Assembly: GCA_902573235.1 (NCBI GenBank) | Contig: CACGIZ010000001.1 | Location: forward strand, 1 to 64,000 | DNA length: 64,000 nt | Direction of reading: 5' to 3' | DNA from: an uncultured Pelagibacteraceae bacterium | GTDB lineage: Bacteria; Pseudomonadota; Alphaproteobacteria; Pelagibacterales; Pelagibacteraceae | Part shown: positions 36,045 through 46,140 of the stretch, in pieces | Position numbering within the stretch: the first letter of the stretch is position 1 | Layout: every line of letters begins with the position of its first letter | The notes under the pieces: generated by a model | What the model was told of the DNA's origin: nothing | Seen by the model: the letters and a program-made list of their open reading frames with translations, nothing else | Databases searched by the model: none | Made by a program: the position numbers and the translations under genes

Positions 36045-36984
36045 AAATTACTTCAAAATTTTAAGAGCAGGGATTAATTCAACTTTTCAGGATGATGGTA
36101 GAAATAACCTTTATCACATAGGTATTCCTTTTAGTGGAGCAATGGATAATCGTAATTTTTTACTAGTAAATAAATTAGTCGGAAACAAACTTAAAAATCC
36201 AGTAATAGAATTCGCCTATCAAGGACCATTATTAAAATATTCTGGAGAAAAAATTAATATTGCAATTACTGGTGATGTTAATTTTACAATCAAAAGGAAT
36301 AATAATTTACTTAATGGGATTTGTTATCAAGCTTATACTCTAGAACATGGTGATGAATTAGATATTATTTCCACTAATAAATCTGTTTATGGATACTTAG
36401 CTGTTGGTGGCGAATTTGATATTAAATATCAGTGGTCAAGTTGTTCTGTGAATACTAAAGCGAATATAGGCGCAAACGATGGTAAGAAATTAGAAACTAA
36501 TCAGAGAGTTAATATTTTAAAAATTAATAAAGATTTAGGTATTAAAAAACTAGATTATTTAAATACAAAAATAGAAAATATTAGAGTAATTAAAGGAACT
36601 AATTTCGATTATTTTTCAGAGAATGGAAAAAAAACTTTTTTTGAAAAAGAATTTTTTGTTTCTAAGTTATCTGATCGAATGGGTATGAGATTAGAAGGGC
36701 CAAAAATAGAAAATATTGTTAATACCAACATTAAATCTGAGGGTTTGATCAAAGGTGTCATACAAGTGCCAGCTGACGGTAATCCAATTATAATGCTTTC
36801 GGATCATGGTACGATTGGAGGTTATCCAAAAATAGGTGTAGTAATAAGTGCTGATTATGACAAATTAGTACAATTAACACCAGGTTCAAAAATAAAATTT
36901 GAGGAAATTGAATTATCTAATGCAGAAACTTTATTTAAGTTGTATGACTTGGAAACTCAAAATTTAATTTCACAAATACGATGA
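36037..36984 (+). CDS. pxpC: 5-oxoprolinase subunit C (KipA/biotin-dependent carboxyltransferase-like)
   Basis: A 315-aa KipA family protein. I used the ATG at 36037 (MSKNYFKILRAGI); an in-frame TTG at 36001 would add 12 residues and overlaps pxpB. Family features are RAGINSTFQDDGR, GIPFSGAMDNRNFLLVNKLVG, a GYLAVGGEFD loop, RMGMRLEGPK and VPADGNPIIMLSDHGTIGGYPKIG. It completes the split oxoprolinase. The product glutamate is a central nitrogen metabolite. Confidence 0.92.
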   Translation: MSKNYFKILRAGINSTFQDDGRNNLYHIGIPFSGAMDNRNFLLVNKLVGNKLKNPVIEFAYQGPLLKYSGEKINIAITGDVNFTIKRNNNLLNGICYQAYTLEHGDELDIISTNKSVYGYLAVGGEFDIKYQWSSCSVNTKANIGANDGKKLETNQRVNILKINKDLGIKKLDYLNTKIENIRVIKGTNFDYFSENGKKTFFEKEFFVSKLSDRMGMRLEGPKIENIVNTNIKSEGLIKGVIQVPADGNPIIMLSDHGTIGGYPKIGVVISADYDKLVQLTPGSKIKFEEIELSNAETLFKLYDLETQNLISQIR

Positions 36985-37859
36985 CATTTATAAGAAACTT
37001 ACCTGGTCCGTTATTAATTTTTTTAGGAGCTTTAAGTTTAAGTTTTGGTGGGTTAATTGTTAAATCTTTTGAAGGAGCTACGTTGTGGCAAATTTTATTT
37101 TGGAGATCTTTATTTTTTTCTCTAACTGTCTTAGCCTTTTTGATTATAAGTTATAAAAGAGAAACACTAGTATCTTTTTATAAATCTGGATTACCAGGGT
37201 TTATAGGTGGAATAATTTTATCTTTTGGTTTTTGTGGATATGTATTTGCCATGTACAATACAACAGTTGCAAATACTAACTTTATAATTTCACTTCAAAT
37301 ATTATTCTTAGCAATATTTGGATATTTTTTTCTCAAGGAAAAAATAAGTTTGATTACATTATTTTCAATAATACTTGCAATGACGGGAGTTTTACTGATG
37401 GTAGGAAACTCTTTATCTCCTGGAGAATTATCTGGAAATTTAGCAGCTTTCACAATGCCTATTACTTTTGCAGTCTTGATTATGATCGTAAGAAAATTTC
37501 CCACTGTAGATATGGTACCAGCTCAGTTTGTTGCTGGAGTAAGCTCATGTATAATAGGTTTTTTATTATCTACTAAAATAATTATTTCTCCACATGATAT
37601 TTTTTTAGGTTTTTTAGCGGGTTTCTTTCAAGTCGGTTTTGGATTTATATTTATAACTATTGGTGCAAGAACAACACCGTCAGCAATGGTTGGAATAATA
37701 ATGTTATCCGAATCTGTTTTAGGACCGATATGGGCATTTCTTTTTGTTAGTGAAAGACCCTCAATGTTTGGATTAATAGGAGGCGCAATTATACTTTTTG
37801 CAGTATTATTACAGTTTTACTCACTTTTGAGTAAGCCAAAAAAAACTGTTTCTGATTGA
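36981..37859 (+). CDS. EamA-type DMT superfamily transporter
   Basis: A 292-aa protein with ten predicted helices in two EamA repeats (first about residues 10-135, second about 150-285). Typical motifs are GALSLSFGGLIVK, WQILFWRSLFF, FLKEKISLITL, and in the second repeat MLSESVLGPIWAFLFVSERP. It probably exports or imports amino acids, nucleobases or related metabolites; substrate unknown. It follows pxpC with a 4 bp overlap, so it may act with the 5-oxoproline/glutamate genes. Confidence 0.8.
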   Translation: MTFIRNLPGPLLIFLGALSLSFGGLIVKSFEGATLWQILFWRSLFFSLTVLAFLIISYKRETLVSFYKSGLPGFIGGIILSFGFCGYVFAMYNTTVANTNFIISLQILFLAIFGYFFLKEKISLITLFSIILAMTGVLLMVGNSLSPGELSGNLAAFTMPITFAVLIMIVRKFPTVDMVPAQFVAGVSSCIIGFLLSTKIIISPHDIFLGFLAGFFQVGFGFIFITIGARTTPSAMVGIIMLSESVLGPIWAFLFVSERPSMFGLIGGAIILFAVLLQFYSLLSKPKKTVSD

Positions 37860-37889
37860 CATTTTCACATACATGTAAGATTATTCATT

Positions 37890-38046
37890 TACGGGAGAGA
37901 CTACAGAATATCGTAGCGCCGAAGGAGCAACCACCCAGGAATCTCTCAGGCAAAAAGGACCGTAACATATTAACTCTGGAAAGAGATTTAATTCTCGCCG
38001 AAGGAGCAAAACTCTCAGGCAAATATACAGATGGGTACAAAGAGTT
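37890..38046 (+). promoter_or_regulatory. Tandem glycine riboswitch controlling gcvTHP
   Basis: Two glycine aptamers lie in series. Each carries the conserved core GCCGAAGGAGCAA (37918-37930 and 37997-38009) followed by a CTCTCAGGCAAA-type segment. Aptamer 1 spans about 37893-37962 and aptamer 2 about 37972-38046. The closing P1 stem of aptamer 2 pairs AACTCT (37972-37977) with AGAGTT (38041-38046), only 3 nt before the gcvT ATG, so the 3' strand of P1 contains the likely ribosome site. Folding would thus act on translation. Confidence 0.93.
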
Positions 38047-38049
38047 AAT

Positions 38050-39153
38050 ATGGAAACAAAAAAAACATCGCTGTACCAATTACATCAAGATTGTAATGCA
38101 AAGTTTGTTGAATTTGCAGGCTATCAAATGCCAATACAATATTCAGAGGGTATTGTAGAGGAGCATAAATTCACAAGAAATCACTCAGGTATTTTTGATG
38201 TTTCCCACATGGGTCAATTATTTATATATGGTGGTAAAGACTTAATCAAAGATTTAGAAAAAATCTTTCCTTTAGATCTTAAAAATTTAAAATTAAATCA
38301 CTCAAAATATAGCTTCTTGATGGATAAAGATGCTGGAATACACGATGATTTAATAATCACAAAAATAAATGAAGGTTTTTTAATAATTCTAAATGCAGCA
38401 TGCAAGGACAATGACTTCAAAATTTTAAAGGAATTATTGAGAGAAAAGTACAAAATGGTTTTGGATGAAAATAGATCTTTAATTGCAATTCAGGGCCCTA
38501 AATCATCTCAAATCCTTAATAAAGTTGTTGATGGAGTAAATGATTTAAATTTTATGTCAGGAAACTGGTTTTCGTTTGAAAACCAGAAAGTTTATATTAC
38601 GCGATCTGGTTATACAGGTGAAGATGGTTTTGAAATATCGATCCCGAATGATTTTGCAGATAAACTAACTAGAGAATTAATCGACAAAGGATCCAAATTA
38701 ATTGGTTTAGGCGCAAGAGATACTTTAAGATTAGAGGCTGGTCTATGTTTATATGGCCATGATCTTGATAAAGACAAAACTCCAGTAGAGGCAAATTTAA
38801 AGTGGGCAATTTCGAAAGAGAGAATATCTAAGGGAGATTTCATAGGCTCTGATATAATCATTAAACAATTAAATGATGGTGTCAGCAAAATTAGAGTTGG
38901 AATAAAACCTGAGGGAAGAATAATAGCTAGAGAAAAAACAAAAATATTCAATCAATCAGATGTTCATATTGGAGAAATCACTAGTGGTACATTTGGACCA
39001 AGTGTAAATGGACCTGTAGCAATGGGTTATGTAGAAAATGAATTTTCAAAAAAAGATACAAAAGTTTTTTTAGAGGTAAGAGGAAAAAAACATCCAGCTA
39101 GCATTTGTAGTTTGCCTTTTTATAAAAAAAGTTATGTTAAAGGAGTAAATTAA
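38050..39153 (+). CDS. gcvT: Glycine cleavage system T protein (aminomethyltransferase)
   Basis: Takes the aminomethyl group from lipoyl GcvH, releasing ammonia and giving methylene-THF. It is 367 aa with the family's [22 protein letters not shown] start, [22 protein letters not shown] (folate-binding), and [22 protein letters not shown] (catalytic Asp near the second half). First gene of the gcvT-gcvH-gcvP operon, controlled by the glycine riboswitch just upstream. One base overlap with gcvH. Confidence 0.97.
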   Translation: METKKTSLYQLHQDCNAKFVEFAGYQMPIQYSEGIVEEHKFTRNHSGIFDVSHMGQLFIYGGKDLIKDLEKIFPLDLKNLKLNHSKYSFLMDKDAGIHDDLIITKINEGFLIILNAACKDNDFKILKELLREKYKMVLDENRSLIAIQGPKSSQILNKVVDGVNDLNFMSGNWFSFENQKVYITRSGYTGEDGFEISIPNDFADKLTRELIDKGSKLIGLGARDTLRLEAGLCLYGHDLDKDKTPVEANLKWAISKERISKGDFIGSDIIIKQLNDGVSKIRVGIKPEGRIIAREKTKIFNQSDVHIGEITSGTFGPSVNGPVAMGYVENEFSKKDTKVFLEVRGKKHPASICSLPFYKKSYVKGVN

Positions 39154-39533
39154 TGAGTGATGTAAAATATTCAAAAGAGCACGAGTGGATTAAATTAGAT
39201 GGAGACGTGGCAACGATTGGTATCACAAAACATGCAACAGAGATGCTAGGGGATATAGTTTTTGCGGAATTACCAGAAAAAGGTTCTAATGTAGAAAAAG
39301 ATGGAACAGCTGGCGTTGTAGAGTCGACAAAAGCTGCTAGTGATGTTTACACTCCTGTAAGTGGTGAAGTTGTTGATACAAATCAAGCTATAGTAGATGA
39401 TCCATCGAAAATTAACCAAGATCCAGAAAATTCAGCATGGTTTTTTAAACTTAAGATAAAAGACCCTGCAGAAATGGATACATTAATGAATAAAGACGAT
39501 TATGATAAATTTGCAAAGGAGACATCAGCATAA
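39153..39533 (+). CDS. gcvH: Glycine cleavage system H protein (lipoyl carrier)
   Basis: A 126-aa lipoyl protein that shuttles the aminomethyl group between GcvP and GcvT. The lipoylated residue is Lys60 in [19 protein letters not shown], in the normal beta-hairpin context. The sequence begins [11 protein letters not shown], the usual start. It overlaps gcvT and gcvP by one base at each end (TAATG), so its translation is coupled to both neighbours. Confidence 0.98.
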   Translation: MSDVKYSKEHEWIKLDGDVATIGITKHATEMLGDIVFAELPEKGSNVEKDGTAGVVESTKAASDVYTPVSGEVVDTNQAIVDDPSKINQDPENSAWFFKLKIKDPAEMDTLMNKDDYDKFAKETSA

Positions 39534-42403
39534 TGTTACCTAATTCAGAAAAAGATTTTATTAAAAGACATATTGGACCTTCTAAAGAAGATCAAAAAAA
39601 AATGTTAAAAGAATTAAATTATGAATCAATAGATGATTTAATTGACAACACTGTTCCAGAAAAAATAAAGTTTAAAGGTGAACTTAATATCGGTGAATCG
39701 AATTCAGAATATGAAGCGTTAAGAAAATTAAGAGCTATTTCAAAGAAAAATCAAGTTTACTCAAATTTTATTGGCATGGGTTATTATGGAACGTATACAC
39801 CATATGTTATTTTAAGAAATATATTAGAAAATCCAGGCTGGTACACTTCATATACACCTTATCAGCCAGAGGTAGCTCAAGGAAGACTCGAGATGTTATT
39901 AAACTTCCAACAAATGATTGTTGACTTTACAGGAATGGATATTGCTAATGCTTCTTTATTGGACGAGGGTACAGCAGCAGCAGAAGCTATGGGTCTTAGT
40001 CACAGATTAAATAAAAAAGATAGCAATTTAGTTTTTGTATCTGAAAATTGTCATCCGCAAACTATAAATGTAATTCAAACAAGAGCTGAACCAATGGGTT
40101 TAAAAGTTTTAGTAGGTAAAGAAGATGAGGTTTTAGACCAATTAAAAGAAGATTTAGTTTGTGGAATTTTACAATATCCTGGAACTTTAGGAGATATTAA
40201 AGACCCGAGTGAGGCGATTAGTAAAATTCATAAAAAGAATGGAAAGGCTGTATTAGCTTGTGATTTATTAGCGTTAGCTAAATTAAAAACGCCAAGAGAA
40301 CTTGGTGCTGATATAGCAGTTGGAAGCTCGCAAAGATTTGGTATTCCAATGGGATATGGAGGTCCTCATGCAGCTTTTTTTGCAACAAAAGATGAGTACA
40401 AAAGATCGATGCCTGGAAGAATTGTTGGTGTGTCAGTTGATAGGCATGGTAATAAGGCATATAGATTATCTTTACAGACTAGAGAGCAACACATTAGACG
40501 AGATAAGGCGACAAGCAACATTTGTACTGCTCAAGCTTTATTAGCAATTGTATCAGCAGCATATGCTATTTATCATGGTCCAGACGGAATTAGAAATATT
40601 TCTGAAAGAGTTTCTCAATTAGCAAAAAGTTTTGCTGATAAAATAAAACAGTCTGGATATGAACTTTATTCCAATTATTTTTTTGATACTGTTACAATAA
40701 TTACTAAAGAAAAGACTGATCAAATCTATAAAAATGCCTTAAATCAAAAAGTTAATATACGAAAAGTAAATTCTGAGATGCTTGCTGTTTCTTTTGATGA
40801 GAGAAAAAATGTTTATAGAGTAAATCAATTATTAAAAATTTTTAATGCAGCAGAGTCAATCAAAAAGGAAGATCCTTCAATAAGTTTACCTAACTTACCA
40901 AAAAATTTATTGAGAACCTCAAAATATTTAGAACATCCAGTTTTCAACTCATATCATTCAGAAACTGAAATGCTTAGATATTTAAAAAGGTTGGAGGATA
41001 AAGATATAGCATTGAATAGAACTATGATAGCACTTGGCTCATGTACAATGAAATTAAATGCTGCAGCTGAAATGATACCAATTTCTTGGAAAGAATTCGC
41101 AGAACCTCATCCTTTTGTTCCAATTGAGCAAATGGAAGGATTTAGAGATTTATTCACTGATCTAAAAAATTGGTTAAGATCTATAACTGGTTTTTCAGGT
41201 GTTTCTTTACAACCTAACGCAGGTGCCCAAGGTGAATATGCAGGTTTAATGGTTATCAGAAAATATCACTTAGATAGAGGTGAGGCTAATCGAAATATAT
41301 GTTTAATTCCAAGTTCAGCACATGGTACTAATCCAGCAAGTGCACAGATGGTTGGAATGAAAGTTGTAGTTGTTAATTGCGATAAAGAGGGAAATGTTGA
41401 TTTTGATGATTTAAAGAAAAAAGCAGAGCAACATTCAGAAAACCTTGGAGCACTAATGGTAACTTACCCATCTACCCACGGAGTATTTGAGGAAAAAATA
41501 ATTGATATTTGTGAGTTAGTCCATAAACATGGTGGACAGGTTTATATGGATGGAGCAAATTTAAACGCCTTAGTCGGAGTTGCAAAGCCTGGAAATTTTG
41601 GTCCAGACGTTTGTCATATCAATTTACATAAAACATTTTGTATTCCTCATGGAGGGGGAGGACCTGGAATGGGACCTATTGCATGTAAAAAACATTTACA
41701 AGTTTATTTACCTAATCATCCAGTAATAAAAGATTGTGGACCAACTACTGGTATCGGAGCGGTATCAGCTGCTCCTTGGGGTAGTTCAAGTATTCTATCT
41801 ATTTCTTGGATGTACATTAAAATGATGGGATCAGCAGGATTAAAACTTGCTACTCAAGTTGCAATTTTAAATGCAAATTATATTGCTCATAGATTAAAAG
41901 ATCATTTTCCAATTTTGTATAAAGGATCAAATGGTAATGTTGCGCACGAATGTATCATTGATATAAGAAATATAAAATCAGAGACAGGGGTGACAGAAGA
42001 AGATATTGCAAAAAGATTAATAGATTTTGGATTTCATGCACCAACTATGTCATGGCCTGTAGCTGGTACCATGATGATAGAGCCGACTGAAAGTGAGGGC
42101 TTGTCAGAAATCGATAGATTTTGCGATACTTTAATTAAGATTAAACAAGAAATTGAAAAAATTAGATCAGGTGAATTTGATAAAATAGATAATCCAATTA
42201 AGAATGCTCCTCATACAGACTCTGAGCTTGCTTCAGATAATTGGGAACACAAATACACAAGACAAGAAGCAGCTTATCCATCAAAATTTCTAAGAGCTAA
42301 TAAATTTTGGCCACCTGTTGCAAGAGTGGATAATGTTTATGGCGATAAAAATATTTTTTGTACGTGCCCAAGTATGGATGAATTTAAAGAAGACGCAGCT
42401 TAA
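39533..42403 (+). CDS. gcvP: Glycine decarboxylase (P protein), single chain
   Basis: PLP-dependent glycine decarboxylase, 956 aa, the fused form (both halves in one chain, unlike the split GcvPA/PB). The N-terminal half has RHIGPSKEDQKKML and TPYQPEVAQGRLEMLLNFQ; the C-terminal half has the PLP lysine motif HINLHKTFCIPHGGGGPG. It begins the cleavage of glycine to CO2, ammonia and a one-carbon unit. Last gene of the riboswitch-controlled operon. The L protein gene is not in the window. Confidence 0.98.
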   Translation: MLPNSEKDFIKRHIGPSKEDQKKMLKELNYESIDDLIDNTVPEKIKFKGELNIGESNSEYEALRKLRAISKKNQVYSNFIGMGYYGTYTPYVILRNILENPGWYTSYTPYQPEVAQGRLEMLLNFQQMIVDFTGMDIANASLLDEGTAAAEAMGLSHRLNKKDSNLVFVSENCHPQTINVIQTRAEPMGLKVLVGKEDEVLDQLKEDLVCGILQYPGTLGDIKDPSEAISKIHKKNGKAVLACDLLALAKLKTPRELGADIAVGSSQRFGIPMGYGGPHAAFFATKDEYKRSMPGRIVGVSVDRHGNKAYRLSLQTREQHIRRDKATSNICTAQALLAIVSAAYAIYHGPDGIRNISERVSQLAKSFADKIKQSGYELYSNYFFDTVTIITKEKTDQIYKNALNQKVNIRKVNSEMLAVSFDERKNVYRVNQLLKIFNAAESIKKEDPSISLPNLPKNLLRTSKYLEHPVFNSYHSETEMLRYLKRLEDKDIALNRTMIALGSCTMKLNAAAEMIPISWKEFAEPHPFVPIEQMEGFRDLFTDLKNWLRSITGFSGVSLQPNAGAQGEYAGLMVIRKYHLDRGEANRNICLIPSSAHGTNPASAQMVGMKVVVVNCDKEGNVDFDDLKKKAEQHSENLGALMVTYPSTHGVFEEKIIDICELVHKHGGQVYMDGANLNALVGVAKPGNFGPDVCHINLHKTFCIPHGGGGPGMGPIACKKHLQVYLPNHPVIKDCGPTTGIGAVSAAPWGSSSILSISWMYIKMMGSAGLKLATQVAILNANYIAHRLKDHFPILYKGSNGNVAHECIIDIRNIKSETGVTEEDIAKRLIDFGFHAPTMSWPVAGTMMIEPTESEGLSEIDRFCDTLIKIKQEIEKIRSGEFDKIDNPIKNAPHTDSELASDNWEHKYTRQEAAYPSKFLRANKFWPPVARVDNVYGDKNIFCTCPSMDEFKEDAA

Positions 42404-42409
42404 TATTTA

Positions 42410-43648
42410 ATGAAAATTGCTGTAGTTGGCTCAGGAATTTCAGGTTTAAGCGCTGCATATTATCTATCTAAAAATCATCAAGTAGATTTATTTGAAAAAG
42501 ATGATCATTTCGGGGGTCATTCACATACAATAGACTTAAACATTAGCGCAAAAAAGATTGCTGTAGATATTGGTTTTATTGTATTTAATTTTAAAACTTA
42601 TCCTAATTTAATTAAATTTTTTAATGAAAATAAAATTGAAATAGAAAAAAGTGATATGTCTTTTTCTGTATCATTAAGAAATAGTATGTTTGAGTATTGT
42701 GGAAAAGGACTAGATGGAATTTTCGTAAACAGATCTAATTTATTCAATATCAAATTTTTAAGAATGTTTTATGATATTATTAAATTTTATAAAAAGTGTG
42801 ATCATTTTGATGAATTTAATGAAAACATAACACTCGGTAATTTTTTAGAGAAAGAAAAACTCTCAAAAGAATTCATAAATTATCACTTAATTCCAATGGT
42901 TTCTGCTATTTGGTCTATGCCACCTTATGAAGCTAACCAAATGCCATTAAAATTTTTTTTAAAATTTTTTCAAAACCATGGATTGTTTAAATTAAAAAAT
43001 AGACCTCAATGGTTTACAGTTTCTAATAGAAGTAGATCTTATGTGCAAAACATTCTTTCAAAAATAAGTGGAGAACATTTTAAAAATTATAATGTTAATA
43101 AAATCAAAAGTAAATCTTCAGGTATAGATTTATATTACGGTGGGGAAAGTGAATTTTTTAATTATGATAAAGTTATTATAGCTACACATGCTGATGAAGC
43201 ACTGTCCATAATTGATAATCCAACAAATGAAGAAAAAGAAATTTTATCAAAGTTTAGTTACCGGGAAAATATTGCTTATATTCATACAGATAAAACAGCT
43301 ATGCCAAAAAATAAGAAAGCATGGAGTTCATGGAATTCTTCTTTAAAAAAAGATGAGGTAAATAAAAGCTCAATAACTTACTGGTTAAATTTATTACAAA
43401 ATTTAAGATGTAATGAAGATATATTTCTCACTTTGAATCCTTATTTTGAAATTGATCAATCTAAGATATTAAAAAAAGTAAAATTTACTCATCCATACTT
43501 TGATCAATCTGCCCTGGATCATCAAAGAGAGCTTCAAAATTTACAAAATAAAAGAAATATTCTTTTTTGTGGTAGTTATTTTGGTTACGGTTTTCATGAA
43601 GATGGAATAAAATCATCTATTGAAATGCTTAAAAACCTCAATGACTAG
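42410..43648 (+). CDS. FAD-dependent amine oxidase-like protein of a lipid-modification cluster
   Basis: A 412-aa protein with an N-terminal FAD-binding fold (VVGSGISGLSAAYYLSKN, then LFEKDDHFGGHSHTID). The family is phytoene desaturase/monoamine oxidase-like and occurs next to DUF1365 and Cfa-like genes, as here. In Rhodobacter a comparable set makes furan-containing fatty acids, where a flavoprotein desaturates methylated acyl chains. That activity is inferred. It starts 6 bp after gcvP but belongs to the downstream lipid operon, overlapping DUF1365. Confidence 0.82.
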   Translation: MKIAVVGSGISGLSAAYYLSKNHQVDLFEKDDHFGGHSHTIDLNISAKKIAVDIGFIVFNFKTYPNLIKFFNENKIEIEKSDMSFSVSLRNSMFEYCGKGLDGIFVNRSNLFNIKFLRMFYDIIKFYKKCDHFDEFNENITLGNFLEKEKLSKEFINYHLIPMVSAIWSMPPYEANQMPLKFFLKFFQNHGLFKLKNRPQWFTVSNRSRSYVQNILSKISGEHFKNYNVNKIKSKSSGIDLYYGGESEFFNYDKVIIATHADEALSIIDNPTNEEKEILSKFSYRENIAYIHTDKTAMPKNKKAWSSWNSSLKKDEVNKSSITYWLNLLQNLRCNEDIFLTLNPYFEIDQSKILKKVKFTHPYFDQSALDHQRELQNLQNKRNILFCGSYFGYGFHEDGIKSSIEMLKNLND

Positions 43649-44399
43649 TTCAATTTATAATGGCACTGTAATTCATAAAAGATTTAAACCAAAGGTACAT
43701 TTTTTTAAATATAAAGTTTTTTCATTACTAATTGATCTTTCTGAATTAAATGTTTTAGAAAAAAAGATTAATTTTTTCTCACATAATAGTTTTAATCTAA
43801 TAAGTTTTTTCGATAAAGATCATGGTGAAAGAGATGGCTCATCTTTAATTGATTGGGTAAAAAAAAATTTAAAAGAAAATTATATTACATTTGAAGACAT
43901 TAAAATTAAACTATTGTGTTATCCACGAATTCTAGGTTATGTTTTTAACCCTCTAAGTGTTTTCTACGTTTATGACAAAAAAGATGACTTAATTTCAATA
44001 TTGTATGAGGTTAAAAATACTTTTGGCGAACAACATACTTATATTTTTAAGGTAAAAAATAATAATATCTTGCAACATAGTTGTTCAAAAAAATTTCATG
44101 TTTCGCCATTTATTGAGATGAATTGTAATTATTTTTTCAAAATTCTTAAACCAGGTGAAAAAATTTCTGTTATAATTGATCAGTACCAGTCGAATGAAAA
44201 ATTATTATATGCTTCTCAAGATGGTAAAAGGGTAGATTTTACAAGCACAGAGTTAATAAAGTCATATCTAAAACATCCATTAATGACCTTCAAAATCATT
44301 TCAGCGATACATTTTGAAGCGTTTAAATTGTGGGCTAAAGGAATAAGGTTTATTAAAAAAAAATTAAAAATAAAAAATAATATAACTTTTGAAAATTAA
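43641..44399 (+). CDS. DUF1365 family protein
   Basis: A 252-aa protein (ATG at 43641; an in-frame TTG at 43620 adds 7 residues). The family starts with a recognisable SIYNGTVIHKRFKPKVHFFKYKV, then PLSVFYVYDKKDD and NTFGEQHTYIF. The molecular function is not established for the family, but it is nearly always encoded beside the FAD oxidase and Cfa-like methyltransferase. It overlaps both neighbours, pointing to one operon. Confidence 0.88.
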   Translation: MTSSIYNGTVIHKRFKPKVHFFKYKVFSLLIDLSELNVLEKKINFFSHNSFNLISFFDKDHGERDGSSLIDWVKKNLKENYITFEDIKIKLLCYPRILGYVFNPLSVFYVYDKKDDLISILYEVKNTFGEQHTYIFKVKNNNILQHSCSKKFHVSPFIEMNCNYFFKILKPGEKISVIIDQYQSNEKLLYASQDGKRVDFTSTELIKSYLKHPLMTFKIISAIHFEAFKLWAKGIRFIKKKLKIKNNITFEN

Positions 44400-45577
44400 T
44401 GAACTTGTACACTTTATCAGACAAAATTGTATTTAATATTTTAAAAGATATTGATTATGGTTATCTGGAAATTAAAACTTATCAAGGTAGATTAGTTAAA
44501 TTTGGTAATAAAGATGAAACTTTAAAAGCAAGTATTAAAATAAAAAAACCAAATTTTACTTTCAATTTAATAAAAGGTGGAAGTATTGGTTTTGCAGAGT
44601 CATATATGAGGGATGAATTTGAAACTGATGATTTATCAAATCTTATTGAAATAACTGCAAGAAATATAAAGATTATTCATAAATTTTCAGGTTTATTGGA
44701 TTTACCAATCATTAATTTTATAAAAAATATTTTTATTAAAAATACAAAAAGTAGAAGTAGGGAGAATATTTCAAAACATTATGATTTAGGTAATGAATTC
44801 TTTTCGTTATGGCTTGATAAAACATTAACTTATTCAAGTGCTATCTTTGAAAAAAAAACCCAAGATCTGTCTGAGGCTCAAAATAATAAATATCAAAAAT
44901 TAATTAATTTAATCAATCCAAAAAATGGAGACAAGGTTTTGGAAATCGGGTGTGGTTGGGGAGGTTTTGCAGAGTATTTAGGAAAAAAATATGACGTAAA
45001 GTTAGATTGTATTACAATATCCAAAAAGCAATATGAATATGCTAAAGAAAGAATTTATAGATGTGGTTTGAATGAAAAAGTTAATATTCAAATAAAAGAT
45101 TATAGAGATTTAAAGGACAAATATAATTCTATAGCATCAATTGAAATGATTGAAGCAGTTGGACAAAACTACCTAGAAAGTTATTTTAAAACTTTAAAGG
45201 GAAACTTAGCAAATAATGGCACAGCAGCTATTCAAGCAATTACAATAGATGATAGTTTATTTGATAGATATAAAAATAAACAAGATTTTATTCAAAAGTA
45301 TATTTTTCCAGGAGGATTTCTTCCAAGTAAAAATAGTATAAATAAATATGTATCTGAGAACGGTTTGACAATAAAGTCGTACGAGTCTTATGCAAATCAT
45401 TACTCTAGTACTTTAGCTTTATGGAGAAATGAATTTAATAAAAAGTGGGATTTAATAAAGAATCAAGGTTTTGACTCAACATTCAAAAGAATGTGGGAAT
45501 TCTACCTTTCGTATTGTGAAGCCGGATTTAAATCAAAAAACATTGATTTAATTCAATTTTCACTTCAAAATAAATAA
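44399..45577 (+). CDS. Cyclopropane-fatty-acyl-phospholipid synthase family methyltransferase
   Basis: A 392-aa SAM-dependent enzyme that modifies unsaturated acyl chains in phospholipids. The SAM motif is VLEIGCGWGGFAEYL, preceded by NISKHYDLGNEFFSLWLDKTLTYSSA, and IEMIEAVGQNYLESYF and YIFPGGFLPS downstream match CFA synthases. Family members can form cyclopropane rings or leave methyl branches (UfaM-like); the neighbouring flavoprotein and DUF1365 favour the methyl/furan route. The first ribosome-binding hint is the overlap with DUF1365 (TAATG). Confidence 0.9.
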   Translation: MNLYTLSDKIVFNILKDIDYGYLEIKTYQGRLVKFGNKDETLKASIKIKKPNFTFNLIKGGSIGFAESYMRDEFETDDLSNLIEITARNIKIIHKFSGLLDLPIINFIKNIFIKNTKSRSRENISKHYDLGNEFFSLWLDKTLTYSSAIFEKKTQDLSEAQNNKYQKLINLINPKNGDKVLEIGCGWGGFAEYLGKKYDVKLDCITISKKQYEYAKERIYRCGLNEKVNIQIKDYRDLKDKYNSIASIEMIEAVGQNYLESYFKTLKGNLANNGTAAIQAITIDDSLFDRYKNKQDFIQKYIFPGGFLPSKNSINKYVSENGLTIKSYESYANHYSSTLALWRNEFNKKWDLIKNQGFDSTFKRMWEFYLSYCEAGFKSKNIDLIQFSLQNK

Positions 45578-45591
45578 CTAAAAGGAGAGAT

Positions 45592-46140
45592 GTGAGCAAA
45601 ATAAGAAACTTCAAATCAATTTTATTGATAATGTCATTATTCTTAATTACAAACTGCTCAAATAATAGTGCTATGAAACCTGAAGATTTCAAAAATAAAG
45701 AACCCAGATTAATAATTGAAAATTATCTTTCTGGAAATGTAAAAGCATGGGGTGTTCTTCAAAATAGATCTGGAAAAGTTACAAGACAATTCTCGGCAGA
45801 TCTAAACGGAAAATGGGATGGAAAACAATTAATTCTTGATGAAAAATTTAATTGGGACGACGGTGAAATTCAAACTAGACAATGGCAAATTACCAAGATT
45901 GACGATAACAATTATGAGGGTACAGCAGGAGATGTAGTTGGAAAGGCTAAAGGATATTCTTATGGTCCAGCATTTAAATTTGAATATGTTTTATTAGTTC
46001 CTGTTAAAGGAAGAGAAATGAAAATAACATTTGATGACTGGATTTTTAAACAAGATGATCGTGTTGCTATTAATAGAGCTACAATGACAAAATTCGGAAT
46101 TAAAGTTGCTGAGTTGACAGTTGTTTTTGTTAAAGACTAA
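45592..46140 (+). CDS. DUF3833 family lipoprotein
   Basis: A 182-aa protein with a signal peptide and a probable lipobox (LFLITNCS, Cys around residue 22). The GTG start at 45592 is supported by an AAGGAGAG ribosome site 5-12 bp upstream. DUF3833 includes the ENYLSGNVKAWGVLQNRSGK start of the mature protein and DGEIQTRQWQI. The family is encoded in the Cfa/DUF1365 cluster in other proteobacteria. A lipocalin-like outer-membrane binding role is plausible. Confidence 0.82.
   Translation: MSKIRNFKSILLIMSLFLITNCSNNSAMKPEDFKNKEPRLIIENYLSGNVKAWGVLQNRSGKVTRQFSADLNGKWDGKQLILDEKFNWDDGEIQTRQWQITKIDDNNYEGTAGDVVGKAKGYSYGPAFKFEYVLLVPVKGREMKITFDDWIFKQDDRVAINRATMTKFGIKVAELTVVFVKD

Noticed and set aside
37856-38158. 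A 100-aa open frame across the gcvT upstream region
   Set aside because: It overlaps the tandem glycine riboswitch and the first 109 bases of gcvT in another frame. Its codons reflect the RNA structure, and no family resemblance is seen.
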